A stretch of DNA of 64,000 nt from an uncultured Dorea sp. (GTDB lineage: Bacteria; Bacillota; Clostridia; Lachnospirales; Lachnospiraceae), in NCBI RefSeq assembly GCF_934294775.1, contig NZ_CAKRAH010000002.1:53009-117008 (forward strand). Direction: 5' to 3'. Made by a program: the position numbers and the translations under genes. Positions within the stretch are counted from its first letter, which is position 1. The number at the start of each line of letters is the position of its first letter. Positions 33,413-41,212 of the stretch are shown piece after piece. Under the pieces are notes generated by a model, which saw only the letters and a list, made by a program, of their open reading frames with translations, was not told where the DNA came from and did not search any database.

Positions 33413-34330
33413 ATGGCAATTAATAAATCGATGAGGAAGGTGCTGAAGGCGCTTTCTTTCGATGGAATCGAAGTGGAAGCGTCCAGACATCTGGCGAATC
33501 TGAAGTCTATTGATCCGATGAAAATATTTCACAAGACGATCGATTATAAAATATATAACGGAAATCACCAGGTACCGGTAAGAATCTTTCTTCCGGGAGA
33601 GAAGATGGAAGAGGGGATGCCGGTATTTTTATTTTTCCATGGGGGTGGATGGGTAACAGAAAGTATTGATAATTATGAAAGAATCTGTGCCCGGCTTGCA
33701 TCTGCGACAGATCATATTGTGGTGTCGGTGGAATACAGACTGGCACCGGAATATCCATTTCCGATAGGGCTTTATGACTGTTATACGGCAGCGCGGGCCA
33801 TCTATACGAACCGTTTTATTCTGGATACGGATCCGGATAAGATTACATTGATCGGCGACAGTGCGGGAGGCAATCTCGCAGCAGCAGTATCTTTGATGGC
33901 AAGAGACCAGGGAGAATTTCTTCCAAAGAGGCAGATACTAATCTATCCGGCCGTAAATAATGATTATAGTCCGGCTTCACCGTATCTGTCGGTTAGAAGG
34001 TATGGAACAGAGTATCTTTTGACAGCCGGTAAGATGCGGGATTATATTAACTTTTATGCATCATCCGAGGAAGATAAAAGGAGTAAATATCTTGCACCTT
34101 TGATGGAGACCGATTACAGTAACCAGCCGGATACACTGATCCTGACTGCAGAATGTGATCCGTTAAGAGATGAAGGTGAGGAGTACGGAAGACGGTTAGC
34201 AAAAGCCGGTAACCGGGTAGAAATCCACAGGATCCAGGATGCGTTACATGGATTTTTTGCATTGGGGATAAAGTATTATCACGTGCAGGAGAGCTTTGCA
34301 ATCATTAACCGGTTTCTGATGGAAGAATAA
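33413..34330 (+). CDS. Alpha/beta hydrolase (HSL-type esterase/lipase)
   Basis: A 305-residue esterase of the hormone-sensitive-lipase group. The oxyanion motif HGGGW is near 76, the nucleophile in GDSAGGNLAAA near 149, the acid in TAECDPLRDEG near 246, and the histidine in DALHGFFALG near 278. No signal peptide is present, so it acts in the cytoplasm, presumably on small acyl esters. GAGGAG precedes the ATG. It is 16 nt before a condensation-like acyltransferase gene, so the two may form an acyl transfer and removal pair. Confidence 0.9.
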   Translation: MAINKSMRKVLKALSFDGIEVEASRHLANLKSIDPMKIFHKTIDYKIYNGNHQVPVRIFLPGEKMEEGMPVFLFFHGGGWVTESIDNYERICARLASATDHIVVSVEYRLAPEYPFPIGLYDCYTAARAIYTNRFILDTDPDKITLIGDSAGGNLAAAVSLMARDQGEFLPKRQILIYPAVNNDYSPASPYLSVRRYGTEYLLTAGKMRDYINFYASSEEDKRSKYLAPLMETDYSNQPDTLILTAECDPLRDEGEEYGRRLAKAGNRVEIHRIQDALHGFFALGIKYYHVQESFAIINRFLMEE

Positions 34331-34346
34331 GGGGAGGAAAAAACCA

Positions 34347-36170
34347 GTGTTTGAGCAAAAACGTGCTTACTGGAGAAGTCTGGATAATGCTGCAAAATTA
34401 TTCTCTGCAGCGAGCAGCCCGAAAGATACCAGAGTCTTCCGGTTCTATTGTGTGTTGAAAGAAGAAGTAAAAGAAGATGTGCTGCAGGAAGCATTGGACC
34501 AGACGATACAAAAATATCCGGTATTTTTATCGGTGATGAGAAAAGGCCTTTTCTGGCATTACCTGGAAAAGAGCGAACTGCGTCCGGTAGTAAGAAAGGA
34601 AGACAGGGAACCTTGCAGCAGTCTGTATGTCAGGGATAAAAAGATGCTGTTATTCGAAGTGACATATTATAAGACGAGGATTAACTTTGAAGTGTTTCAT
34701 GCACTTACGGATGGAACCGGGGCAACTGAATTTTTAAGAGAACTGGTGAAAAATTATCTGTATCTGATTCATAAGGAAGAAGGAATACCGAAAGTAGAAC
34801 TGTCGGATCAGTATCTGACAGTGAAAGATCAGGAAGATGACAGCTTCAGCAGATATTATGATCCGGATTTTCCAAGAAAGAAAAAGAAGAAGATTAAGGC
34901 ATTTCAGATTAAAAAGAGCGGAAAAGGTTATGAGGCACTTAAGATTCATGAAAGTACGGTATCCGTGAAAGAATTGCTTGGGATTTCCAGGGAGAAAGGG
35001 GTATCCATGTCGGTACTTCTGACGGCAGCATTTATCTGTGCAATCCATGAGGAAATGTCTCGTATACAGGAAAAGAAACCGGTGATCCTGATGGTGCCGG
35101 TGAATTTAAGGAAGATATTCCCATCGGATTCGATGCTGAATTTCTTCGGATATATAGAGCCTGGATATCAGTTTGGGGAAGGAAAAGATTCTTTTGAGGA
35201 TGTTCTGGAAGCGGTAAAGATATATTTTCAGGAGAATCTTTCCAAAGAACAGATGGCGGGCAGGATGAATGAGCTGATCGCAATTGAAAAACATAAAATC
35301 TTAAAATGGGCGCCGTTGGAACTGAAAAACCGTTGTATCCGTGCAGGCGCTAAGATGGCAGAACAGGAAGTAACAGCAGTACTTTCGAATATGAGTGTTG
35401 TAAAGATGCCGGAAGAATATGCCGGGTACATAGAACGGTTCGGGGTATATACAAGTACGAACCGTACTGAATTGTGCGTATGCTCTTTTGGGGATACGCT
35501 GTCCTTAAGCTTTACATCACGCTATGACAGTACGAATATACAGCGGAATTTTTACCGGATACTGGAAGAACTCGGAGCAACGGTCACAGTACCGGAACCG
35601 GAGTTCCCGGAACATGTGAAGCCGAATTATGAAGGTAAGAAAGTATTACAGATATTTTCATTTTGCTGTATTGCTGCAATCGTGATCAGTATGATGACGG
35701 ATATTATCATCTCTCCGGGAGTACACTGGTCGGTGTTCGTAGCAGCAGGCTGCCTGACGATGTGGTTCATCATGGCGGTAGGATATGTAAAGCGGTACAA
35801 TCTTCTTAAGAATGCGGCATGGCAGCTTCTGATCATGTCGGGGATCTGTGTGCTGTGGGATGCAGGAACCGGATGGCGGGGATGGTCTGTGAATATAGGG
35901 ATTCCGAACATCTGTCTGCTGATCCAGGTGGCGATGTTCATCATATCCAGGATACGCTCCCTGTCACCAAGAGAATACATGATCTATTATGTAATGGCAT
36001 CGGTATATTCGATGGTGCTTCCGTTCATTTTGTTAATGACAGGGGTGATCCGTTACAGAACACCAACGGTGGTATGTATCGGATGTAGTTTCTTATTTTT
36101 GATCGGCTTGATCTTGTTCAAGAGAAAAGAATTCAAAGAAGAGATGCATAAAAAGTTCCACGTTGGGTAA
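34347..36170 (+). CDS. Condensation-like acyltransferase with C-terminal membrane domain (DUF6320 type)
   Basis: A 607-residue two-part protein. The first 400 residues resemble the alcohol acetyltransferase/condensation fold, with the catalytic HXXXDG as FHALTDGTGATEFLRE near 117-122 and late segments like NMSVVKMPEEYAGYIERFGVYTST. From about 430 there are six hydrophobic segments, matching DUF6320. It probably transfers an acyl group at the membrane; donor and acceptor are unknown. The start is GTG 34347, chosen because GGGGAGG lies 9 nt upstream. It follows the esterase gene by 16 nt. Confidence 0.82.
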   Translation: MFEQKRAYWRSLDNAAKLFSAASSPKDTRVFRFYCVLKEEVKEDVLQEALDQTIQKYPVFLSVMRKGLFWHYLEKSELRPVVRKEDREPCSSLYVRDKKMLLFEVTYYKTRINFEVFHALTDGTGATEFLRELVKNYLYLIHKEEGIPKVELSDQYLTVKDQEDDSFSRYYDPDFPRKKKKKIKAFQIKKSGKGYEALKIHESTVSVKELLGISREKGVSMSVLLTAAFICAIHEEMSRIQEKKPVILMVPVNLRKIFPSDSMLNFFGYIEPGYQFGEGKDSFEDVLEAVKIYFQENLSKEQMAGRMNELIAIEKHKILKWAPLELKNRCIRAGAKMAEQEVTAVLSNMSVVKMPEEYAGYIERFGVYTSTNRTELCVCSFGDTLSLSFTSRYDSTNIQRNFYRILEELGATVTVPEPEFPEHVKPNYEGKKVLQIFSFCCIAAIVISMMTDIIISPGVHWSVFVAAGCLTMWFIMAVGYVKRYNLLKNAAWQLLIMSGICVLWDAGTGWRGWSVNIGIPNICLLIQVAMFIISRIRSLSPREYMIYYVMASVYSMVLPFILLMTGVIRYRTPTVVCIGCSFLFLIGLILFKRKEFKEEMHKKFHVG

Positions 36171-36230
36171 TACTGAAGATATGTCCGTATGATACAGTGG
36201 CAGATTTTGATAATTGTTATTAAAATTCCT

Positions 36231-36260
36231 CTTACATCTGTAAAATGATTGTGATATAAT
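36231..36260 (+). promoter_or_regulatory. Promoter of the carD leader RNA
   Basis: CTTACA (36231-36236), 18 nt, TATAAT (36255-36260) preceded by TGA, an extended -10. Transcription would begin near 36267, about 250 nt before the carD start. Confidence 0.7.
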
Positions 36261-36266
36261 AGGTAT

Positions 36267-36490
36267 ATCAAGAGTTTATGTCAGCGCGTCTATCAATTTC
36301 ATAATATAATAACAGACACATGGGCGTGCAGTTCGATATAAGATTCGGATTGTGCGCCTTTATCAGTTATAATGCGCCCGAAAGGGACTGTCAGGTGATG
36401 GTTCCCTTTGGAGTGACAGGATTCTGCGGGTAACATGTATTAAAGTGGGGCATATAGATTACAGAAAATAAGTTTTCAGCCACACTTTAG
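36267..36490 (+). ncRNA. Candidate structured RNA upstream of carD
   Basis: This 348-nt gene-free stretch holds strong pairing potential. A 14-bp stem (36322-36335 with 36346-36359, several wobbles) stands first. CCCG (36377) pairs with CGGG (36427), enclosing two crossing stems: AAAGGGA (36381-36387) with TCCCTTT (36403-36409), and CTGTCA (36388-36393) with TGACAG (36414-36419). These form either a pseudoknot or two exclusive folds. A last stem pairs TAAAGTGGGG (36441) with CCACACTTTA (36480-36489), touching a first AGGAGG. It may be a leader or an independent RNA. The raiA-motif class has similar size and occurs in Clostridia, but I cannot confirm membership. Confidence 0.55.
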
Positions 36491-36518
36491 GAGGAAGCAG
36501 TCAGAACAGGAGGCAAAT

Positions 36519-37022
36519 ATGTTCAAGATTGGAGATTATGTGGCGCATTATAAGGAGGGCGTCTGCGAAGTAGTAAATATTGGAAAAATAGACATGGGAA
36601 GTTCGGACAAAGAGTATTATACGTTAAAACCGGTATATGATGCAGGTGGAACGGTATATACACCAGTCGACAACAAGCGGGATCAGATCAGAAAACTGAT
36701 TACAAAAGAAGAAGCAGAAAGTCTGATCAGACAGATGCCGGAGATTGATACGATCGGCGTAACAAATGAAAAGCAACGCGAAGGAATGTATAAAAATGCA
36801 TTGTTACACAACCAGTGCAAAGAATGGATCTCATTGATCAAAACCTCATACGGAAGGAATAAAAAGCGACTTCTGGCAGGCAAGAAAACGATTAATATAG
36901 ATGAACGGTATATGTCCAATGCAGAGAAGTTCCTGTATGGAGAACTGGCAGTGGTTCTGGAGATGCCAAGAGACAAAGTCGGAGGGTATGTAAAGGAACG
37001 GCTGGATGCGGGACTGGCATAG
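36519..37022 (+). CDS. CarD-family transcriptional regulator
   Basis: A 167-residue CarD/CdnL-type protein that binds RNA polymerase beta subunit and affects promoter opening. The N-terminal Tudor-like domain reads MFKIGDYVAHYKEGVCEVVNIGKIDMGSSDKEYYTLKPVYDAGGTVYTPVDN, and the C-terminal half is helical with the basic segment KTSYGRNKKRLLAGKKTI. AGGAGG lies 5 nt before ATG 36519; an earlier AGGAGG at 36489 has no start codon at the right distance. It follows the structured leader and ends at element copy C. Confidence 0.9.
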   Translation: MFKIGDYVAHYKEGVCEVVNIGKIDMGSSDKEYYTLKPVYDAGGTVYTPVDNKRDQIRKLITKEEAESLIRQMPEIDTIGVTNEKQREGMYKNALLHNQCKEWISLIKTSYGRNKKRLLAGKKTINIDERYMSNAEKFLYGELAVVLEMPRDKVGGYVKERLDAGLA

Positions 37023-37082
37023 TAGATAGAACTTTAGAATCCTACGGATAATGTGATAATAAGAAACAGGATATACAAAAGA

Positions 37083-37120
37083 ATTTGCCACTGGCAAATC
37101 CTCTTGCATATTTAGGATTA
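37083..37120 (+). repeat. Dispersed structured element, copy C
   Basis: ATTTGCCACTGGCAAAT (37083-37099) is the palindrome; compared with CTGCC...GGCAG in other copies both arms have changed together to TTGCC...GGCAA. CTCTTGCATA and a diverged TTTAGGAT tract follow, then an A-run and the terminator. It is downstream of carD in the same direction. Confidence 0.75.
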
Positions 37121-37121
37121 T

Positions 37122-37166
37122 AAAAAAGATTGTTGCAAAATGTTGTTTTCGCAGCAATCTTTTTTA
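37122..37166. terminator. Terminator after carD
   Basis: AAAAAAGATTGTTGC (37122-37136) pairs with GCAGCAATCTTTTTT (37151-37165), one wobble. It lies between convergent genes. Confidence 0.88.
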
Positions 37167-37271
37167 TTGTCCTGTAGATCAAACTAAGCTTTCCTTTGCA
37201 AAAATACTCATGAAGAGTTGTTGATCCGTAGATTGGTGTGTATTTGCAGGAAGCGGGATTATCTTACAGGT

Positions 37272-38336
37272 TTATTTTTGTGCGGCTTTTTGGGCATATG
37301 TTGTAGTCACAAGATCCTGATAAGGTGCACGTTCATCCAGCTCTCCGGCGTCCTCTAAGATATCCTGCAGAAGTTCAAAGCTGTCTTTCTGGAAGATCAG
37401 ATCTGTTTTCCAGGTATCCTGTTCATAATAACGGGAGACAATGGTGGTGATGGTATCAAGCGTTGTTTCCTTAAACTGCGGTGCGATTGTCTGGGCGATT
37501 TCTTCTGGGGTATGAGATGACGCATAGTCCATACCTTTTTGAAGCGCATTGGTAAAGCCCTGGATGACGGATGGGTTTTTGCTTATATAGCTTTTCTTTG
37601 CAGAAAATGCTGTATATGGAACATAGCCGCTGTCGGTTCCCAGAGAAGCTACGACATAGCCCTTCCCCTGCTTTTCAAGATTCGTTGCGCCTGGTTCAAA
37701 TTCTACCGTGAAGTCGTAGTCGGATTTGTCTTCTGAGAAGGCAGCAGCAGTAGAACCAAAATCAATGTTCTGATCAATGCTAAGATCAGCAGATGGATCA
37801 ATGCCGTTCTGCTTTAAGATATATTCAAATACCATTTCTGGCATGCCACCTTTTCTACCGCCAATGACTTTCTTGCCTTTCAAATCTTCCCATTTGAAAT
37901 CCTTGATATCATTCCTGGCAACCAGGAAGTTTCCGGCGCGCTGGGTGAGTTGTGCGAAGTTCACGACATAATCATTTGCGCCTTCATTATATGTGTAGAT
38001 AGAAGCTTCCGAACCCATGAATCCGATGTCGGCAGTTCCGGAGAGGACAGCCGTCATAGTTTTGTCGGCTCCAAAACCGGTCACAAGTGAAAGGTCGATT
38101 CCTTCATTGGCAAAATATCCTTTTTCAATTGCCACATACATCGGTGCATAGAAGATGGAGTGTGCCACTTCGTTTAATGTGACAGAAGTCAGCTCTTGTT
38201 TTTTATCGCTGGTGGATTTTAAGGTTTTCGTTGTTTTATCTGATGAAGATTCAGATTTATTAGCAGATGTACATGCAAAGAGTGAAGTAACAGATAGTGC
38301 AAGAAGTAAAAGAAGTGCGGTGATACGCTTTTTCAT
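37272..38336 (-). CDS. ABC-transporter substrate-binding lipoprotein (NMT1/SsuA/ThiY type)
   Basis: A 354-residue exported lipoprotein. The signal peptide ends in the lipobox LFAC (Cys about 22), followed by a serine/lysine/threonine linker. The mature part has EVAHSIFYAPMYVAIEKGYFANEGIDLSLVTGFGADKTMTAVLSGTADIGFMG and LKGKKVIGGRKGGMPEMVFEYIL, typical of NMT1-like receptors for sulfonates, thiamine precursors or nitrate. Ligand is not predictable. There is no permease or ATPase beside it; the nearby ABC genes are an exporter-fold pair. GGGAGG precedes the ATG. Confidence 0.88.
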   Translation of the reverse strand: MKKRITALLLLLALSVTSLFACTSANKSESSSDKTTKTLKSTSDKKQELTSVTLNEVAHSIFYAPMYVAIEKGYFANEGIDLSLVTGFGADKTMTAVLSGTADIGFMGSEASIYTYNEGANDYVVNFAQLTQRAGNFLVARNDIKDFKWEDLKGKKVIGGRKGGMPEMVFEYILKQNGIDPSADLSIDQNIDFGSTAAAFSEDKSDYDFTVEFEPGATNLEKQGKGYVVASLGTDSGYVPYTAFSAKKSYISKNPSVIQGFTNALQKGMDYASSHTPEEIAQTIAPQFKETTLDTITTIVSRYYEQDTWKTDLIFQKDSFELLQDILEDAGELDERAPYQDLVTTTYAQKAAQK

Positions 38337-38536
38337 AAGATCCTCCCGTTGAAATATGTTCTATGGTTTATAGTATATTCGGGGCGATGGAATCGGTGAT
38401 TTGCAGGAGCTTTAATTACAAAAGCTTTTGTGATTTTTGGTCAGGAGAGAACTCACATAGATGTTCTTAATTACATTGCTTTTTGAAGAATAAAATGAGA
38501 AAATGTATCAATAGACGAGATTTGTTTCCCGCCATA

Positions 38537-38565
38537 TTGACATCAAGCATACAACAAAATATACT
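38537..38565 (+). promoter_or_regulatory. tetR promoter
   Basis: TTGACA (38537-38542), exactly 17 nt, TATACT (38560-38565). It is one of the best promoters in the window. The operator begins 3 nt past the -10. Confidence 0.88.
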
Positions 38566-38567
38566 TA

Positions 38568-38591
38568 TAACAGCGTTATGTAACGCTGTTA
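38568..38591. promoter_or_regulatory. TetR-type operator over the transcription start
   Basis: TAACAGCGTTA, TG, TAACGCTGTTA: two perfect 11-bp arms around a 2-nt centre. It covers the expected start point of the tetR transcript, so autorepression is very likely. Confidence 0.85.
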
Positions 38592-38608
38592 CGAATTAGG
38601 AGGTACAA

Positions 38609-39238
38609 GTGTCTAAACAAGTAGAAGGTGTTTCTGAAAAGATAGAAACATGTGCAAAAAAAGAATTTCTGGAGAAAGGATATGTGGATGCATCGCTTCG
38701 GACGATTGCAGCAGAGGCTGGAACGACAACGGGATCGATTTATTCCCGGTATGGTGGAAAAGAAGGGTTATTTTCCGCGATTGTAGAACCGGCAGCAAGG
38801 GAATTTACAGAGAAATTTGTAAGCGTGCAGGAGAGATTCCACGCAACAGATCCGGATAAGCAGGCAGAACAGTTAGATGATTTTGCCCAGCAGGGAATGG
38901 AGATGCTGGTGGAATATATGTATGAGCATTTTGAAGAATTCAAACTTCTGGTAAACTGCTCATATGGGACGAAGTTCCAGAACTTTGTAGAGCATCTGGT
39001 AGATATCGAGACGGAATATACATATAAGTTCATGGAAGCAACCGGACTTCATTTCAAAGGAGGAAAGCCGGTTACGAAAAACTTCATGCACATTATGAAT
39101 AAGGCATTATTCGAAAGCTTTTTCGAAGTGGTAAGACATGATATGTCGAAAGAAGAGGCGGCGGAATATGTGGTCATGCTGGAAAAGTATCATAGCGCCG
39201 GATGGGATATTATATATAAAGAGGGCTGTGAATCATAG
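38609..39238 (+). CDS. TetR/AcrR-family repressor
   Basis: A 209-residue regulator. The N-terminal helix-turn-helix (EKIETCAKKEFLEKGYVDASLRTIAAEAGTTTGSIYSRYGGKEGLF) occupies about 10-56, and the rest is a helical ligand domain with no predictable ligand. The start is GTG 38609, directly after AGGAGG with a 6-nt spacer. Its own promoter carries a perfect 24-bp operator. It precedes the two-gene ABC transporter by 182 nt; a related inverted repeat stands before that operon, so it probably controls it. Confidence 0.92.
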   Translation: MSKQVEGVSEKIETCAKKEFLEKGYVDASLRTIAAEAGTTTGSIYSRYGGKEGLFSAIVEPAAREFTEKFVSVQERFHATDPDKQAEQLDDFAQQGMEMLVEYMYEHFEEFKLLVNCSYGTKFQNFVEHLVDIETEYTYKFMEATGLHFKGGKPVTKNFMHIMNKALFESFFEVVRHDMSKEEAAEYVVMLEKYHSAGWDIIYKEGCES

Positions 39239-39243
39239 AAAAA

Positions 39244-39263
39244 GGCTGCTGTGAAAGGCAGCC
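39244..39263 (+). terminator. Short hairpin after tetR
   Basis: GGCTGC (39244-39249) and GCAGCC (39258-39263) form a stem followed by GATTATTTT. The T-tract is interrupted, so termination is likely weak. Confidence 0.5.
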
Positions 39264-39322
39264 GATTATTTTCACTGCTAGTTAGATAAGACTTACAAAA
39301 GATGCCTGCAACTTACTGACCG

Positions 39323-39348
39323 TAACAGCAGTTATAATACGTTATAAC
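39323..39348. promoter_or_regulatory. Putative second TetR site and -10 of the ABC operon
   Basis: TAACAGC (39323-39329) repeats the operator half-site, followed by GTTATAA-TACG-TTATAAC (39331-39348), a perfect 7-bp inverted repeat that contains TATAAT (39333-39338). No good -35 is visible. Control by the upstream TetR is inference. Confidence 0.5.
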
Positions 39349-39420
39349 CAGAGTATGCAGAGTGCAGGAATGAGTTTCCAGACATGCTCTGGGATGAATG
39401 AGAAAAAGGAGTGAAGTTCT

Positions 39421-41211
39421 ATGGCGAAAAAAACAGAGAAAAAACCGTCATCCATTCAGCGTTTGTTTGAGTTTGCCGGAAACTACAAGTATCTGGCAAT
39501 CGCTTCGTGGATTCTTGCGGCGATCAGTGCATTCGTCGCACTTGTTCCATTTTATTTTATATGGAGACTGATAAAAGAAGTGCTTCGTGTTGCACCGGAT
39601 TATGGCAAGGCTGAGAATCTGTCATCTTACGGCTGGAGTGCGGTGGGATTTGCACTGCTTGCGATGGCAATTTACATAGGAGGACTGATCTGTTCCCATC
39701 TGGCAGCATTCCGCATCCAGGCCAATATGCGTTCCAGACTGATGCGGCATATCCTGACACTTCCGCTTGGATTTATGGACGATGAGGGAAGCGGTAAAGT
39801 AAGAAAGATTGTAAATGATTCCAGTGCGGCAACAGAGACATTCGTAGCGCATCAGCTGCCGGACAAATATGTAGCATCTGCAACACCAGTTGGTCTGGCA
39901 CTGTTGCTTCTGGTATTTGACTGGAAGCTTGGGCTTCTGTGTCTGATTCCGGTTGTACTTGCGTTTCTCGGGATGGGAATGATGATGGGCGAAAATATGA
40001 AAAGAAAGATGGAAGAGTATCAGAACGCATTGGAGGAGATGTCAAGTGAAGCAGTAGAATATGTCAGAGGAATACCTGTGGTAAAGACATTCGGGCAGTC
40101 TGTATTTTCTTTCAAGAGATTCCGGGATTCTATTAAAAAATATGAAAAATGGACCATTGCATATACGAAAGAACTCAGAATTCCGATGATGGGATATACG
40201 GTTGCAATCAACTCGATATTTGCGATTATGATTGCAGCGACATATTTATTTGGAAATGTAAAGAGCGGTGCTGCAGACACTACATTTTTGCTGAATCTTC
40301 TGTTCTATATCATCATTACACCAATCATTACGGTAACATTGACTAAGATGATGTATGCAGGCGAAAATGCAATGGTTGTGGAAGATGCACTGGCAAGAAT
40401 TGACAGCATTTTGGAAAAACAGCCATTAAAAGAAGCAGAAAAGAAAGAAACACCAGAGGACACTTCGATTACATTTGAACATGTATCGTTCCGTTATAAA
40501 GGAGCAGCCAAAGATGCATTGCATGATATTAGTCTGAGAATCGGTGCCGGGGAACAGGTGGCATTCGTCGGACCGTCTGGCGGTGGTAAGACAACACTTG
40601 CACGCCTGATCACAAGATTTGCAGACGCAACGGAAGGAAGCATAAAAATCGGTGGCGCAGATGTTAAGAACATCAGTCAGAAAGATCTAATGGATACGGT
40701 ATCCTTTGTCTTCCAGGACAGCAGGCTTTTGAAGATGTCCATCTTTGAAAATGTCCGTATGGGCAAAAAGAATGCAACACGGGAGAAAGTACTGGAAGCG
40801 CTTAAGAATGCACAGTGTGAAGATATCATCGAGAAACTTCCAGATGGCATCGATACGGTGATCGGTTCGAAGGGAACATACCTGTCAGGTGGGGAAGCAC
40901 AGCGTATTTCCATTGCAAGGGCAATGCTTAAAAATGCACCAATCCTGATATTAGATGAAGCGACCGCATTTGCCGATCCGGATAACGAAGCAAAGGTGCA
41001 GGCAGCATTCAGCAGATTATCCGAAGGAAAGACGGTGATCATGATTGCACACAGATTGTCGTCTGTTAAGAATGCGGACAGAATCTTTGTACTGAAAGAT
41101 GGGGAGATCTGTCAGACAGGAAAACATGAGAAACTGGAACAGGCGGATGGTATGTATGCTCATATGTGGAATGAATATAACAAATCCGTATGCTGGAAGG
41201 TAGGTGTGTAG
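39421..41211 (+). CDS. ABC transporter, fused permease/ATPase (first subunit; Irt/Ybt-like)
   Basis: A 596-residue exporter-fold half transporter: about six membrane helices in residues 22-320, then an ATPase. Walker A is GPSGGGKTTLARL near 385, signature YLSGGEAQRISIARA, Walker B ILILDEATAFADPDNE, and switch IAHRLSSV. The GPSGGGKTT and LDEATAFADP variants are ones I associate with the IrtA/YbtP group linked to siderophore or heme-type substrates, so it could be an importer despite its fold. AAGGAG precedes the ATG. The partner gene begins 1 nt after its stop. Confidence 0.88.
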   Translation: MAKKTEKKPSSIQRLFEFAGNYKYLAIASWILAAISAFVALVPFYFIWRLIKEVLRVAPDYGKAENLSSYGWSAVGFALLAMAIYIGGLICSHLAAFRIQANMRSRLMRHILTLPLGFMDDEGSGKVRKIVNDSSAATETFVAHQLPDKYVASATPVGLALLLLVFDWKLGLLCLIPVVLAFLGMGMMMGENMKRKMEEYQNALEEMSSEAVEYVRGIPVVKTFGQSVFSFKRFRDSIKKYEKWTIAYTKELRIPMMGYTVAINSIFAIMIAATYLFGNVKSGAADTTFLLNLLFYIIITPIITVTLTKMMYAGENAMVVEDALARIDSILEKQPLKEAEKKETPEDTSITFEHVSFRYKGAAKDALHDISLRIGAGEQVAFVGPSGGGKTTLARLITRFADATEGSIKIGGADVKNISQKDLMDTVSFVFQDSRLLKMSIFENVRMGKKNATREKVLEALKNAQCEDIIEKLPDGIDTVIGSKGTYLSGGEAQRISIARAMLKNAPILILDEATAFADPDNEAKVQAAFSRLSEGKTVIMIAHRLSSVKNADRIFVLKDGEICQTGKHEKLEQADGMYAHMWNEYNKSVCWKVGV

Positions 41212-41212
41212 T

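Noticed and set aside
33240..33434. A 64-codon frame bridging the DUF975 and esterase genes
   Set aside because: Overlaps two supported genes and a hairpin; no start signal.
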